A DNA stretch of 64,000 nucleotides from Neisseria sicca (GCF_003044565.1 NZ_POXG01000001.1:186001-250000); one strand, 5' to 3'. Positions 1-9,380 are shown, numbered from the stretch's first letter. Notes: a model not told the origin generated them from the letters alone. Made by a program: numbers and translations.

Positions 1-527
1 CGCTCGGGGTCGGTGTCGAGGTTGTGGTTGTAGTAATCCAAACCTGCTTTTTTGAAGTCTTCCGCCATGCCGTCTTCGAGCATACCAAACGTGCCGCAGG
101 TTTCCATGCCCAGTCCTTTGACGGCTTTGATGATTGCAGAAACCGTCTCCACGTCTTTCGGTTTGGGACCGCGCCATGCCGCGCCCATGCAGAAACGGCT
201 TGCGCCGCGCGATTTGGCGATTTTGGCTTTTTCGACGATTTCGTCCACATCCATCATCTGCTCTTTGCCCAAATTGGTGTTGTGGTGCGCCGATTGCGGA
301 CAGTAGGCGCAGTCTTCGGGGCAGCCGCCGGTTTTGATGGACAACAAGGTGGAAAGCTGGATTTCGCGCGGGTTGAAATTTTGGCGGTGGATTTCGGCGG
401 CTTGGTAAACGAGGTCTAGGAATGGTAGCCCAAACAGGGCTTCGACATCGCATTTTTTCCAATAACGCGCGGTCGGATGCGGCTTGCGCTCGGTCTTACG
501 GCGCAAGGCAACGGGAGAGATGGTCAT
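1..527 (-). CDS. bioB: biotin synthase BioB (3' part beyond window edge)
   Basis: Radical-SAM enzyme that inserts sulfur into dethiobiotin, the last step of biotin synthesis in the cytoplasm. The visible N-terminal 175 residues start [11 protein letters not shown] and contain the radical-SAM cluster motif CPEDCAYC (CxxxCxxC) within [13 protein letters not shown], which in BioB binds the 4Fe-4S cluster. Later segments such as [11 protein letters not shown] and [13 protein letters not shown] also match BioB. The ATG lies at 525-527 in the + strand numbering. The gene runs off the left edge, so the C-terminus and the residues for the 2Fe-2S cluster cannot be checked. It reads away from the small membrane-protein gene that starts at 942. 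Identity is very secure. Confidence 0.96.
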   Translation of the reverse strand, partial: MTISPVALRRKTERKPHPTARYWKKCDVEALFGLPFLDLVYQAAEIHRQNFNPREIQLSTLLSIKTGGCPEDCAYCPQSAHHNTNLGKEQMMDVDEIVEKAKIAKSRGASRFCMGAAWRGPKPKDVETVSAIIKAVKGLGMETCGTFGMLEDGMAEDFKKAGLDYYNHNLDTDPE

Positions 528-941
528 AGTGTGTTCTTTCGTGTTTACAGCGGCGCAATGACGCTGACTGCCTGACTGTCGGCGCAATGACGGCAGCGGC
601 GTGGTTGGATAAGTCGGCATCGGATGTTATTTGCTTAAAGGGTGAACTCATCATTCAAATACTTGAATAATTTTGGCAGCTCATAAAATCATCAGATTGC
701 CACCCTACTCTCAATGCCGGATGGAGTGTAACGCTTTTGAAAACTCAGGGCAAAACTTTTTAGTTTTTCACTCAAAAAATCATCTGAATTTCTATTTCTC
801 TTGATGGAACCAACTTTTCAGACGACCTCCAACAAGCGGAACAAATTTTATCTATATGTGATGTTGGCGGGTAAGCAGAATCAAACTAGAATCGATAAAG
901 TAAATTACAATGTGCTAGGAATCATAAATTAAAGAAGGACT
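528..941. other. intergenic region between bioB and the next gene
   Basis: This 414-base stretch holds the divergent upstream regions of bioB and the gene at 942. I see one reverse-oriented DUS core near 816-828 (TTCAGACGACCT), an AT-rich tract before 942, and a good ribosome site (AAGGA) just before the ATG at 942. No convincing ORF, RNA gene or BirA-type operator was recognised. Confidence 0.5.
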
Positions 942-1385
942 ATGATGAATCAGCCTAAAATTACAACATATTGGAAATCTGCCGCCCTGCCGCTGGTTGT
1001 ATTTGTCGTGCAAGTATTGTTGTTTTTACTATTGCTTTACATGTATGTTTTAAATAAAGGAAAGCCGTTTATTTTAGAGATATTGGGCAGTGTTTTGATT
1101 TCTGCTGCCCATGCTCTACCCGCCATGCTTTTATGCATCCTTGTCACGAAACGTTTGTGTTTGCGGCGCAGTGTAGCAGGAGCGCTGTTGTTTGCATTGC
1201 TTTCAGCGGTAGGCGTGGTGCTTACGGTTGCGGCATCTGAAGGTGTGTTGATGCTGATATATCAGCGTTCAACGACATTGGATTGGCAAATGTACGCCGG
1301 AGTCGGAATAATGGGGGCAATTGCGGGCGCGATTGCTTCTTTGCTGTTACCGAGGTCGTCTGAAAACGAGTCTCTTAATAAATAG
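942..1385 (+). CDS. small integral membrane protein, function unknown
   Basis: 147-residue hydrophobic protein with about four predicted membrane segments: residues 13-35 ([20 protein letters not shown]), 45-67, 77-100 and 120-140. There are no cysteine or charged catalytic motifs. Start ATG at 942 (a second ATG follows at once) is preceded by AAAGAAGGAC, a good ribosome site. It is followed by a Correia element and an inverted-DUS terminator, so it is probably monocistronic. I do not recognise the family. It is real by its start signal and membrane-protein pattern. Confidence 0.7.
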   Translation: MMNQPKITTYWKSAALPLVVFVVQVLLFLLLLYMYVLNKGKPFILEILGSVLISAAHALPAMLLCILVTKRLCLRRSVAGALLFALLSAVGVVLTVAASEGVLMLIYQRSTTLDWQMYAGVGIMGAIAGAIASLLLPRSSENESLNK

Positions 1386-1404
1386 TTCGTAGTTTTGACG
1401 ATTG

Positions 1405-1511
1405 TATAGTGGATTAACTTTAAACCAGTACGGCGTTGCCTCGCCTTGCCGTACTATCTGTACTGTCTGCGGCTTCGTCGCCTTGTCCTGATTTAAATTT
1501 AATCCACTATA
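1405..1511. repeat. Correia element (short, 107 bp form)
   Basis: Bounded by TATAGTGGATTAA and its inverse TTAATCCACTATA, with the internal GCGGCTTCGTCGCC core. It lacks the ~50 bp internal segment seen in the long copies elsewhere in this window. Flanking TA fits the known TA target of these elements. Confidence 0.95.
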
Positions 1512-1551
1512 TTTTGGATGGATATTGGTGCTTTTAGAAAGCCAATAGACT

Positions 1552-1589
1552 AAAGGTCGTCTGAAAACCCTATTTTCAGACGACCTTTT
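1552..1589. terminator. inverted-DUS hairpin terminator
   Basis: AAAGGTCGTCTGAAAA and its reverse complement separated by 4 bases, with A/T tracts on both sides. It probably ends transcription from the 942 gene on + and from marC on -. Confidence 0.7.
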
Positions 1590-1647
1590 ACATTGGCAAG
1601 GATAAACAAATATGCGGCAATGTTTGCTTCTTGTCTAATCCGATGAA

Positions 1648-2304
1648 CTAACCTGCCAGTTGCGGGAAAATGGACTTCAATCCGGCAACGATGATTTCTA
1701 CGGAGACGGCGGCAAGCATCATGCCCATGATGCGGTTGAGGATGGTTAGCCCTGTTGTGCCTAGTTTTTTGCTGATTCTTCCGGCGACAACGAGGATGGC
1801 GTAGCAAATCAGACTGACGAGGAAGCCTGCTGCAAGGATCAAAGCAATATCGCTGTAATTTTTGGCGGCTGAGGCGTAGATGATGACGGTGGAGATACCG
1901 CCCGGTCCGATGGTGATGGGGATGGCGACGGGAACAACGGCGATGGCTTTAGCGTTTTTCTGGATGTGTTGCACGACGCCCTCTTCCTTGTCTCCGCCGA
2001 TATTTTGTTTGGCGGGGTTGTCGTTGCCGTTCATCATGGAGATAGCGATGAGCAATACCAAAATACCGCCGCCGACTTGGAAGGAGCCGACGCTGATGCC
2101 CAATATTTTCAACAACATTCCACCCATCAATGTGAAGACGGTAATGACGATGAAGACGGCGAGCGCGGCAGTGCGGGCGATGCGGCGTTTTTCTTTGGTG
2201 CTGTGATCCTGTGTCAAATCGAGGTAAATCGAAAGCGCGCTGAATGGGTTAATCAGTACAAGGAAGGCAACCAAAAGTTTGCCGATTTCTACACCTAATT
2301 CCAT
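1648..2304 (-). CDS. MarC family integral membrane protein
   Basis: 218-residue inner-membrane protein of the MarC (UPF0056) family. The function of the family is unknown; the old link to multiple antibiotic resistance was not upheld. Six membrane segments can be seen, with family motifs LVAFLVLINPFSALSIYLDLT at the N-terminus and AIPITIGPGGISTVI in the middle. Length is normal (about 200-220). It is the last gene after rodA, 11 bases beyond its stop, so it is probably cotranscribed with the cell-shape operon. No sequence evidence ties it to cell shape. Confidence 0.9.
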   Translation of the reverse strand: MELGVEIGKLLVAFLVLINPFSALSIYLDLTQDHSTKEKRRIARTAALAVFIVITVFTLMGGMLLKILGISVGSFQVGGGILVLLIAISMMNGNDNPAKQNIGGDKEEGVVQHIQKNAKAIAVVPVAIPITIGPGGISTVIIYASAAKNYSDIALILAAGFLVSLICYAILVVAGRISKKLGTTGLTILNRIMGMMLAAVSVEIIVAGLKSIFPQLAG

Positions 2305-2315
2305 TTTTTATTCCC

Positions 2316-3479
2316 TTATTGGTTTTTTGTAGAGACGTTTACGTCCGCTTTGTCGTTAAATTCGTAGCGGCGTTTGGTTTTATGTTCGCTGGAAATACCC
2401 ATCAGTAGCGCAAGTACGGTCATGATGGAAAGTGTTGCAGTGCCGCCGTAGCTGACCAACGGCAGAGGAACGCCGACAACGGGCAAAATGCCGCTCACCA
2501 TGCCCATGTTCACAAAGGCGTAGCAGAAAAAGGTCATGGTCAATGCGCCGGCAAGCGTGCGGCTGTAAAGCGATTGGGCTTTGGCGGCAATCAGTAGTCC
2601 GCGCGTCAGGATAACGAGGTAAACCAGCAGCAGCAAGATGTTGCCGATCAAACCGAATTCTTCGCCATATACGGCAAAAATGAAGTCGGTTGTAGACTCG
2701 GGAATGTAATCCAAATGCGTTTGTGTGCCGTTGAGCCAGCCTTTCCCCCAAACACCGCCCGAACCGATGGCAATCATGGACTGAATGATATGGTAGCCTG
2801 CACCCAAAGGGTCTTGCGTCGGGTCAAACAGTGTCAAAACGCGGGTTTTCTGATAGTCGTGCATCCCGTAGTTCCACAAAAGCGGCAATGCGGCAACAAA
2901 GGCGACGATGGCGGCAAAGATGACTTTCCACGGTAGGCCTGCGAAAAAGACGATGAAAATACCCGATGCCATAATCAAAACCGCGGTACCCAAGTCGGGC
3001 TGTTTCAAAATCAGCGCAACGGGGACAAGGATTAAAAGCATGGCGATGATGTAGTGAAACCATTTCAGACGACCTTCGTGCCGCTGGAAGTACCAAGCAA
3101 CGGTCATGGGCAGGACGATTTTCATGATTTCGGACGGCTGGATGCGTGTGAAACCGAGCTCCAGCCAACGCGTAGAACCATTGACAGTAACGCCTGCGAC
3201 TTCGACGGCGACAAGCAGCAACACGCCAATCAGGTACATTGGCAGCGCCACTTTTGCAGCATCGCGCGGCTTGAAGGAAGCAACGAACCACAGAAGCGCA
3301 AAGCCTGTCACGGTGTGCATGGTTTTGTGTTCAAGCTGACCAAAATCCTGACCGTCCGCCGAATAGAGCAAAAACAGGCTCATGATGTAGATGGCGAGCA
3401 TGGGGAAAAAAAGCCACGGATCTATCGGCGCGGATACGATGCGCTTGATTTTCGCCCACATTCCGACCGTTTCATTCAT
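2316..3479 (-). CDS. rodA: RodA, SEDS-family peptidoglycan glycosyltransferase
   Basis: 387-residue polytopic protein of the SEDS family. It polymerises glycan strands from lipid II for lateral wall synthesis in complex with the class B PBP2. About ten membrane segments are visible. Family signatures include STRWLELGFTRIQPSEIMKI, LKQPDLGTAVLI (with the conserved Asp of the SEDS active-site region), QSMIAIGSGGVWGKG, TDFIFAVYGEEFG and GVPLPLVSYGG near the C-terminus. Its ATG at 3479 overlaps the last codons of mrdA by 8 bases, which indicates translational coupling. Fourth from last in the operon mreB-mreC-mreD-mrdA-rodA-marC is wrong order: it is the fifth gene, just before marC. Confidence 0.96.
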   Translation of the reverse strand: MNETVGMWAKIKRIVSAPIDPWLFFPMLAIYIMSLFLLYSADGQDFGQLEHKTMHTVTGFALLWFVASFKPRDAAKVALPMYLIGVLLLVAVEVAGVTVNGSTRWLELGFTRIQPSEIMKIVLPMTVAWYFQRHEGRLKWFHYIIAMLLILVPVALILKQPDLGTAVLIMASGIFIVFFAGLPWKVIFAAIVAFVAALPLLWNYGMHDYQKTRVLTLFDPTQDPLGAGYHIIQSMIAIGSGGVWGKGWLNGTQTHLDYIPESTTDFIFAVYGEEFGLIGNILLLLVYLVILTRGLLIAAKAQSLYSRTLAGALTMTFFCYAFVNMGMVSGILPVVGVPLPLVSYGGTATLSIMTVLALLMGISSEHKTKRRYEFNDKADVNVSTKNQ

Positions 3480-5511
3480 GATTTGCTTCCTCCTGTTTCA
3501 AACTGTAGGCTTTTTGGAATATGGTCGGCAGTTGGGGTTGTGTACGGTGTTGTTGCGGTTCAGGCATTCCGCCTGCGTCGGGGTCGTCTGAAAACTGCTG
3601 CGGCTTGACGTTGAGCATATAAAAATCGGTCAGGCTGCGGGCAAGCGGTGCGGCGTATGCACCCCAGCCGCCGTTTTCCAGAATCACAGCGATGGCGATT
3701 TCAGGTTTTTCTAAGGGAGCAAACGAGATAAACCACGCATGGTCGCGATGTTGCTCGCGCAAGGCTGAGGCGTTGTAACGACCGCCCTGCTTGATTTGCA
3801 CAACCTGTGCCGTGCCCGTTTTGCCGCCCATGCTGTAAGCCAAACCGCCGCCGATGCGGTGTGCCGTACCGCCCGGTTTCAAGACTTTCTCCATCGCCTG
3901 TTTGACGTATTCGAAATTGTCTTGTTTAAACGGGATTTTGTATTCGGGATTGGGATTAATACGTGTGATTTTGCGTTTGTCGAAATCCAACAACTCTTTC
4001 ACCAAATGCGGCTGATAAACCACGCCGTCATTAGCGAGCGAGGCGGTGGCGTGTGCCATTTGCAGCGGTGTATAGGCGTTGTAACCCTGCCCGATGCTGA
4101 CCGATACCATCTCGCCTGCGCGCCATTCTTTGGCGGTAGGATCGGATGATTTGGCAAAGCGTTTCGCCTTCCATTCACGGCTGGGCAAAACGCCCGTATA
4201 TTCGCTGGGCAGGTCGATGCCGGTTTTTTTGCCGAAACCGAATTGCGCTAAATACGGCGATGCTTTGTCTATGCCCATTTCGTAGCCCAAGCGGTAGAAA
4301 AAGGTATCAGACGACACCTGTATCGCCTTGCTCAAATTTGCCGAACCGTGTCCGCTGCGTACGGAATCTCGGAAAACATGGCGGCTACCGGGAATGCTCC
4401 ATGCGCCGGGCGCGGGAACGACCGTCGTTTGGGTAATTTTGCCGCTTTCCAGCAAAGCCATGCCCATAAACGGCTTAAACGTCGAACCCGGCGGATACAA
4501 ACCTTGTGTTACGCGGTTGACCAACGGCTTTTTCCAGTCATCATTCAAGGCTTTCCACGTTTCGCTGTCGATGCCGTCGATAAAGAGATTGGGATCGAAA
4601 GATGGTTTGGAAACGAATGCCAACACCGTACCGTCTTGCGGATTGATGGCGACAATCGCCCCGCGCCTGTCTCCCAATATTTTGTCCGCTTCTTGTTGCA
4701 TGCGAATGTCCATGCCCAAACGCAAAGTTTGTCCCATGCGCGACGGCACGTTTTTCAAGACGCGTACGATATTACCGTAAGCGTCTTTTTCCACTTCTTG
4801 ATAGCCGGGCGCGCCATGAAGCTGCGGTTCGTAAAATTTTTCCAGCCCCGACTTGCCGATGTGGGTGCTGCCGCGATAGAGCGCAGTCAAGCCCTCTTCT
4901 TCCAAAATTTCCTGATCTTTGTCGCTGATGCGCCCGATATAACCTAAAAAGTGTGAAGTCAATTTGCCATAAGGATACTCGCGGAAAGTGCGCGAATTGA
5001 CTTCTACCCCTTTAAATTCATTCAGATGCACCGACAATTTTGCCGCTTCCTCATCTGTCAGGCGCAGCTTGAGCGGGATGTTTTCAAATTTGCGGTAGCT
5101 TTCGCGATATTTGTGGAAACGCTTCAAATCAGTAGGCGTAATATCGACATACTTCCGCAGGGCTTCGATGACATCCTCCATCTTGCCCTCAATGCGGCTG
5201 GGAATGACTTCCAGCGAAAACACGGGATAGTTTTTTGCCAACGGTACGCCGTTGACATCTACGATTTCGCCGCGAACGGGCGGGGTTGGAATTAATGTGA
5301 TGCGGTTGCTGGATGCCTGCCCGGAAAAATCATCATGCCGGAACACCTGCAAATAGACAAACCGCGCCACCAATGCGGCAAACAAAACCACAATCAGGAT
5401 AAACGCCACCAGCAGACGCAATAAAGAATCGGCTTGCGCCGCCTTTGCAGTCTGTATTTTACCGCTACCGCCATTTTTCAGACGACGTTTCATAGTATTC
5501 AGTATGGACAT
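3472..5511 (-). CDS. mrdA: penicillin-binding protein 2 (elongation transpeptidase)
   Basis: 679-residue class B PBP, the D,D-transpeptidase partner of RodA in the elongasome. One N-terminal membrane anchor spans about residues 31-53 (LLRLLVAFILIVVLFAALVA). The PBP dimer domain follows, then the transpeptidase domain with the three penicillin-binding motifs: STFK (SxxK, within GSTFKPFMGMALL), SSD (SxN position, within VSSDTFFYRLG) and KTG (GGKTGTAQVV). Length is close to the usual 630-680. Start MSILNT at 5511 lies 9 bases after the mreD stop; an alternative ATG (MKRRLKNG) lies 18 bases further in. The C-terminal ~40 residues are Pro/Gln-rich and variable. Confidence 0.96.
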   Translation of the reverse strand: MSILNTMKRRLKNGGSGKIQTAKAAQADSLLRLLVAFILIVVLFAALVARFVYLQVFRHDDFSGQASSNRITLIPTPPVRGEIVDVNGVPLAKNYPVFSLEVIPSRIEGKMEDVIEALRKYVDITPTDLKRFHKYRESYRKFENIPLKLRLTDEEAAKLSVHLNEFKGVEVNSRTFREYPYGKLTSHFLGYIGRISDKDQEILEEEGLTALYRGSTHIGKSGLEKFYEPQLHGAPGYQEVEKDAYGNIVRVLKNVPSRMGQTLRLGMDIRMQQEADKILGDRRGAIVAINPQDGTVLAFVSKPSFDPNLFIDGIDSETWKALNDDWKKPLVNRVTQGLYPPGSTFKPFMGMALLESGKITQTTVVPAPGAWSIPGSRHVFRDSVRSGHGSANLSKAIQVSSDTFFYRLGYEMGIDKASPYLAQFGFGKKTGIDLPSEYTGVLPSREWKAKRFAKSSDPTAKEWRAGEMVSVSIGQGYNAYTPLQMAHATASLANDGVVYQPHLVKELLDFDKRKITRINPNPEYKIPFKQDNFEYVKQAMEKVLKPGGTAHRIGGGLAYSMGGKTGTAQVVQIKQGGRYNASALREQHRDHAWFISFAPLEKPEIAIAVILENGGWGAYAAPLARSLTDFYMLNVKPQQFSDDPDAGGMPEPQQHRTQPQLPTIFQKAYSLKQEEANHE

Positions 5512-5520
5512 GGTTTCACG

Positions 5521-6024
5521 TTATCTGTTGGCGCGATAAAAATTGGTCAGTACCAGCATCAACTGGCTCAAGAAAGGCCAAAGCAGCGCGCCTGCCAAAG
5601 GCGCGATGAAACTTTGCCAAGTAATGATTTGGTTGTTGAGGAACAAACGCGCCGCCACCAATACCGCCTGATGGCAGAACAATGCTGCCAATACCGCCCC
5701 GATCTGCATGATGTGGCCGTAGAGCATGATTTGACGGCGCGTGTTCAAGACGAAATACACCATGACCGTATAAGACAATGCGTGCAGCCCCAAAGTCGCT
5801 GCCGTTGCAGCATCGACTATCAAGCCGAGCAAAAACGCAATGCCCATGCCGACACGTTGGGGATGATGCATAGACCAATAAAGCAGCATCAGCGCAGTCA
5901 GTTCGGGCAGCCAAAAAAACACATCAAAGGGAAAAGGCATGAAATCGACAAGCATGGTTACGGCAAAACTTGCGACAATCACGCCGACGGGCATGGCACG
6001 GTAGGAATCGTCAAAATCGTTCAT
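5521..6024 (-). CDS. mreD: rod shape-determining protein MreD
   Basis: 167-residue inner-membrane protein with about five hydrophobic segments, the expected size for MreD, which links MreC with the RodA/PBP2 machinery. Recognisable MreD features are the N-terminal MPFPFDVFFWLPELTALMLLYW and GMGIAFLLGLIVDAATAATLGLHAL. Start chosen at ATG 6024 (MNDFDDSYRAMPVG), 7 bases after the mreC stop. A longer frame reaching 6093 would overlap mreC and looks spurious. Position between mreC and mrdA supports the call. Confidence 0.93.
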   Translation of the reverse strand: MNDFDDSYRAMPVGVIVASFAVTMLVDFMPFPFDVFFWLPELTALMLLYWSMHHPQRVGMGIAFLLGLIVDAATAATLGLHALSYTVMVYFVLNTRRQIMLYGHIMQIGAVLAALFCHQAVLVAARLFLNNQIITWQSFIAPLAGALLWPFLSQLMLVLTNFYRANR

Positions 6025-6031
6025 GAATGAT

Positions 6032-6871
6032 TTATTGGGAAGAATGGGAAGAAGACAGAACCAAAACAAAGCGGCTGCGGCGCAAGGCGGCAAACGGGGT
6101 CAGTTCTGTGTCGTAATAAGGCGTACCGGACGCGCGGACAACTTTATCCACGCGCGCCACGGGAATGCCTGCCGGATAAATGCCGTCCAAGCCGGAAGTA
6201 ATCAAAACGTCCTGCGGCTTCAAATCCGATCCCGTTGGGAAATAGCGCAAATCCAAGCCCACACCGTTGCCGTAGGCGAGATTGCGTTCGCCCGTCCGCT
6301 CAACGGCAACAGGAACGATACTTTGCGCAGCCGACATCAATTCGACTTCCGCGCTGTTGGCATGAACTAAGGTTACACGTCCGATTAAGCCGTTTTGATC
6401 GATAACGGCATCGCCTGCCGCAACCCCTTCGCCACTGCCTTTATTAATAATCAAACGCTCGGACAATGGGTCTTTGCCACTGGACAACACTTCCGTGCCA
6501 ATGACATTACTTACACCTTTTTGCTGCAAACTGTATAGCTTTTTCAGCTCCTGCAATTCGCTCAGGTTGACCTTGTCGCGTTGAAGCTGGATTTTCAGAC
6601 GACCGTTTTCCTCCAAAAGGAGACGGTTTTGCTCCAATAGCTCGATTTGCGATTGAGATTGGTTGGAAAAATATTGATAGAGACGGACCGGCTGGTTTGC
6701 CAACCATTGCACCGGATAAAGAATCTCCGCCGCCGCAGTACGCACAGGCTGCATCAGATCGAAACGGCCGTCCGCCACCATGATGCCGGCACCCAATAAA
6801 AGATACGCAACAAAACGAGGCAACAGCTTTTGGCCCTTTGCCTCGTCAAACCGTAAAGAAGAATGTTCCAT
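6032..6871 (-). CDS. mreC: rod shape-determining protein MreC
   Basis: 279-residue bitopic protein: short cytoplasmic N-terminus, one membrane segment around residues 18-36, a periplasmic coiled coil about residues 70-110 (SQSQIELLEQNRLLLEENGRL), then the two beta-barrel domains of MreC. Typical pieces are LSERLIINKGSGEGVAAGDAVID and GLIGRVTLVHANSAEVELMSA, and the ending GIPVARVDKVVRASGTPY. It scaffolds PBP2 and RodA to MreB. It lies 11 bases after the mreB stop and 7 bases before mreD, so this is one operon. Confidence 0.96.
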   Translation of the reverse strand: MEHSSLRFDEAKGQKLLPRFVAYLLLGAGIMVADGRFDLMQPVRTAAAEILYPVQWLANQPVRLYQYFSNQSQSQIELLEQNRLLLEENGRLKIQLQRDKVNLSELQELKKLYSLQQKGVSNVIGTEVLSSGKDPLSERLIINKGSGEGVAAGDAVIDQNGLIGRVTLVHANSAEVELMSAAQSIVPVAVERTGERNLAYGNGVGLDLRYFPTGSDLKPQDVLITSGLDGIYPAGIPVARVDKVVRASGTPYYDTELTPFAALRRSRFVLVLSSSHSSQ

Positions 6872-6882
6872 TTCAGCCTGCC

Positions 6883-7920
6883 TTACGGGTTATCCACAAA
6901 AACGGCATTCCATTTGCCGATATAATCTAGGGCTTTACCTGCACCATAAGCCACACAGTTCAAAGGCTGGTCGGCAATACCGACAGGCAGCCCCGTCGCA
7001 TCCGCCAAAACCGTATCCATACCGTGCAACAATGCGCCGCCGCCCGTCAGCATAATACCCCTGTCGGCAATATCGCCAGCCAACTCAGGCGGAGCCTGCT
7101 CCAATGCAAGGCGCACGGCGCGGATAATTTGATTAACCGTTTCGCTCAAAGCCTCGCGCACTTCTTCCGAAGTAATCGCCAACGATTTGGGCGTACCTTC
7201 CGCCAAATCGCGACCTTTAATCCTCATGGCGGTTTCCGTTGGAAAGCCGGAGGCTGAACCGATTGTTTTCTTCAATTCTTCAGCCGTCGCTTCACCAATC
7301 AACACGCCGCGATGACGGCGCAGATAGTGCACGATGCTCTTATCGAACTCATCACCCGCCGCGCGGACAGAGGCGGAATAAGCCATACCGCCCAACGACA
7401 AAATGCCGATTTCCGTTGTGCCGCCGCCGATATCCACCACCATCGAACCGGCAGCATCCTCAATCGGCAAACCCGCACCCAAAGCAGCCGCCATCGGCTC
7501 CTCAATCAAATGTACGGAAGATGCGCCTGCGGCAAACGCAGAATCCAAAATTGCCTTGCGTTCCACTTGAGTTGCCCCGCCAGGCACGCAGATCACAACG
7601 CGCGGCGGTACGACCGAATTACCCTGTGTTGCCTTTTTAATCAACATACCCAGCATACGCTCGGCAATCGTAAAATCAGCAATCACCCCGTCCCGCATAG
7701 GACGGACGATTTCAATATTGCGCGGTGCGCGCCCCTGCATTTTTTTGGCTTCCGTACCTACGGCAACAATCTTACTTTTACCGCCCGTACCCGACTGAAC
7801 CGCCACCACGGATGGCTCGTCCAAAACAATGCCTTTACCACGCACATAAATCAACGTGTTCGCCGTACCCAAGTCAATGGCGATATCGTTGGAGAAAAAA
7901 CGGGATAAAAAACGAAACAT
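6883..7920 (-). CDS. mreB: actin-like cell-shape protein MreB
   Basis: 345-residue bacterial actin homologue, full length (usual 345-350), that forms membrane-bound filaments directing lateral wall synthesis. Actin-fold ATP-binding signatures are present: DLGTANTLIYVRGKGIVLDEPSVVA (phosphate 1), VVDIGGGTTEIGILSLGG (phosphate 2) and GIMLTGGGALLHGMD (adenosine motif). The membrane-binding N-terminus is MFRFLSRFFSNDIAID. It is the first gene of the minus-strand operon; its start faces gatC across 226 bases. Its presence is notable because gonococci and meningococci, as far as I recall, lack it. Confidence 0.98.
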   Translation of the reverse strand: MFRFLSRFFSNDIAIDLGTANTLIYVRGKGIVLDEPSVVAVQSGTGGKSKIVAVGTEAKKMQGRAPRNIEIVRPMRDGVIADFTIAERMLGMLIKKATQGNSVVPPRVVICVPGGATQVERKAILDSAFAAGASSVHLIEEPMAAALGAGLPIEDAAGSMVVDIGGGTTEIGILSLGGMAYSASVRAAGDEFDKSIVHYLRRHRGVLIGEATAEELKKTIGSASGFPTETAMRIKGRDLAEGTPKSLAITSEEVREALSETVNQIIRAVRLALEQAPPELAGDIADRGIMLTGGGALLHGMDTVLADATGLPVGIADQPLNCVAYGAGKALDYIGKWNAVFVDNP

Positions 7921-8146
7921 AAAATACCTGAATATCGGCCCAGCACCGATTTTATTTAATTGTTATTCAAAATATTAAAAACATGGGAACAACGCCTTTT
8001 CAGACGACCTCCCCACTCCCCGTATGAAACGCATGGCTAAATCACACGCCGTTTGAGTAGTTTTCGGTTATAATTCCTCGTTTCATCGAAGAAGAACGCA
8101 ATGATACCCCAATAAAGGGGCGTTTGCTATCAGACAAGGATTTTTT

Positions 8147-8437
8147 ATGGCTTTAAGCTTAACCGATGTGGAAAAAATCGCCAAACTCTCACGCCTTTCG
8201 CTGACCGAGGAAGAAAAAGGCAAAACCCTCTCAGAATTGAACGACATTTTCGCCATGGTCGAAAAGATGCAAAGCGTGAATACAGACGGTATCGAGCCGA
8301 TGGCTCACCCCCACGAAGCCGCCCTGCGCCTGCGTGAGGATAAAGTTACCGAAACCGACAATGCCGCCGAATATCAAGCCGTTGCACCGGAAGTGCGCAA
8401 CCGTCTGTATATTGTGCCGCAGGTAATTGAAGAATAG
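8147..8437 (+). CDS. gatC: Asp-tRNA(Asn)/Glu-tRNA(Gln) amidotransferase subunit C
   Basis: 96-residue GatC, the small subunit that stabilises the GatA-GatB complex, which converts mischarged Glu-tRNA(Gln) and Asp-tRNA(Asn) to the correct species. Family features: start MALSLTDVEKIAKLSRLSLT, central EKMQSVNTDGIEPMAHP, ending VPQVIEE. Length is standard. Upstream there is a TATAAT-like box at 8069-8074, a CCCC/GGGG hairpin at 8106-8120, and a possible four-codon leader ORF (ATG at 8101). Here gatC is separated from gatA by four unrelated genes, and gatA from gatB by two. Confidence 0.97.
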   Translation: MALSLTDVEKIAKLSRLSLTEEEKGKTLSELNDIFAMVEKMQSVNTDGIEPMAHPHEAALRLREDKVTETDNAAEYQAVAPEVRNRLYIVPQVIEE

Positions 8438-8578
8438 TGTGAATTTATCCTGTAAGTAGCAAAATGGTGGAAGCTGTGTACAACCATGTGAAATAAAAAA
8501 ATGCCAGTTGTTTTAATTCTCTAAAGCGGATGTTTATTCTGGCATTTGTATTTTCAGACGACCCGAAAAGGAATTTCT

Positions 8579-9334
8579 GTGAAACAAGCCTTCATTTATA
8601 GCGACGACAAGTCCCAGAAATTTTGGATTATTGATTCCGCTGGTAGCGACATCATGGTTAATTTCGGCAAACTTGGAACTGCCGGACGTTTCCAAATTAC
8701 CGAATACGACGATGAAGCCGAGTGCCAAAAAGCTGCTGACAAACTCATCGCACAAAAGACCAAAAAAGGCTACAAACCTGCCCCCGATTTTAATTTCATC
8801 GACCGCCTTTATTTTGACGTTGAAAATTACGGTCCACATCGTAAAACCTCGCATCCACATTTCGTCCAATACTTAACCGATGATCTCTACTATGATTGCG
8901 GTGATGAAGAGGTTCCGTTTGGCAGCGATGAAGGCAGCGATACGTTGTACGAGCTTGCACAAGCCTTCCGTAAAAATAACAATCTGGATACATTAACTTT
9001 CCCGCAGAAAATGATTTGTGAATATTGGGGTATGGATTACCTGCCGCCTCAAGCAGACCAAACTGCCGAAAGCATTGAAGAACTGTGTAAACACCAAGAA
9101 ATCGAAGTTTATCAATCTGATAAAGTGATTATCGCCACAGCATTCGGCAGCATTAAAATTACAGGTCGTCTGAAACCTGAATTGCAGCAACTTGCTCTGC
9201 TTGCCATACAAAGATTGGACATACTGGCACAGCTACGCGGTTGGTGTACTGAGGATGGGTCATCTGAAATCAGTCGTCAAATGATAGATGACCTGCGACG
9301 CTTTGCCATAGAAGCCAAAGGTTTTTCAAACTAG
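8579..9334 (+). CDS. WGR-domain protein
   Basis: 251-residue soluble protein. The N-terminal ~75 residues are a WGR domain (KFWIIDSAGSDIMVNFGKLGT region, with VNFGKLGTAGR in place of the usual WGRIGT), a small fold also found in PARPs and MolR-like proteins and thought to bind nucleic acid. The rest, about residues 80-251, I do not recognise. Start chosen at GTG 8579 because AAGGAATTTCT sits directly before it; a TTG frame start at 8546 has no ribosome site and overlaps a DUS. It is the first of four accessory genes between gatC and gatA. A role in toxin immunity or stress is only inferred from context. Confidence 0.75.
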   Translation: MKQAFIYSDDKSQKFWIIDSAGSDIMVNFGKLGTAGRFQITEYDDEAECQKAADKLIAQKTKKGYKPAPDFNFIDRLYFDVENYGPHRKTSHPHFVQYLTDDLYYDCGDEEVPFGSDEGSDTLYELAQAFRKNNNLDTLTFPQKMICEYWGMDYLPPQADQTAESIEELCKHQEIEVYQSDKVIIATAFGSIKITGRLKPELQQLALLAIQRLDILAQLRGWCTEDGSSEISRQMIDDLRRFAIEAKGFSN

Positions 9335-9380
9335 ATGAGATCTTTTAGTCACCCTGAAAACAAAACGGATGATTGGAACT

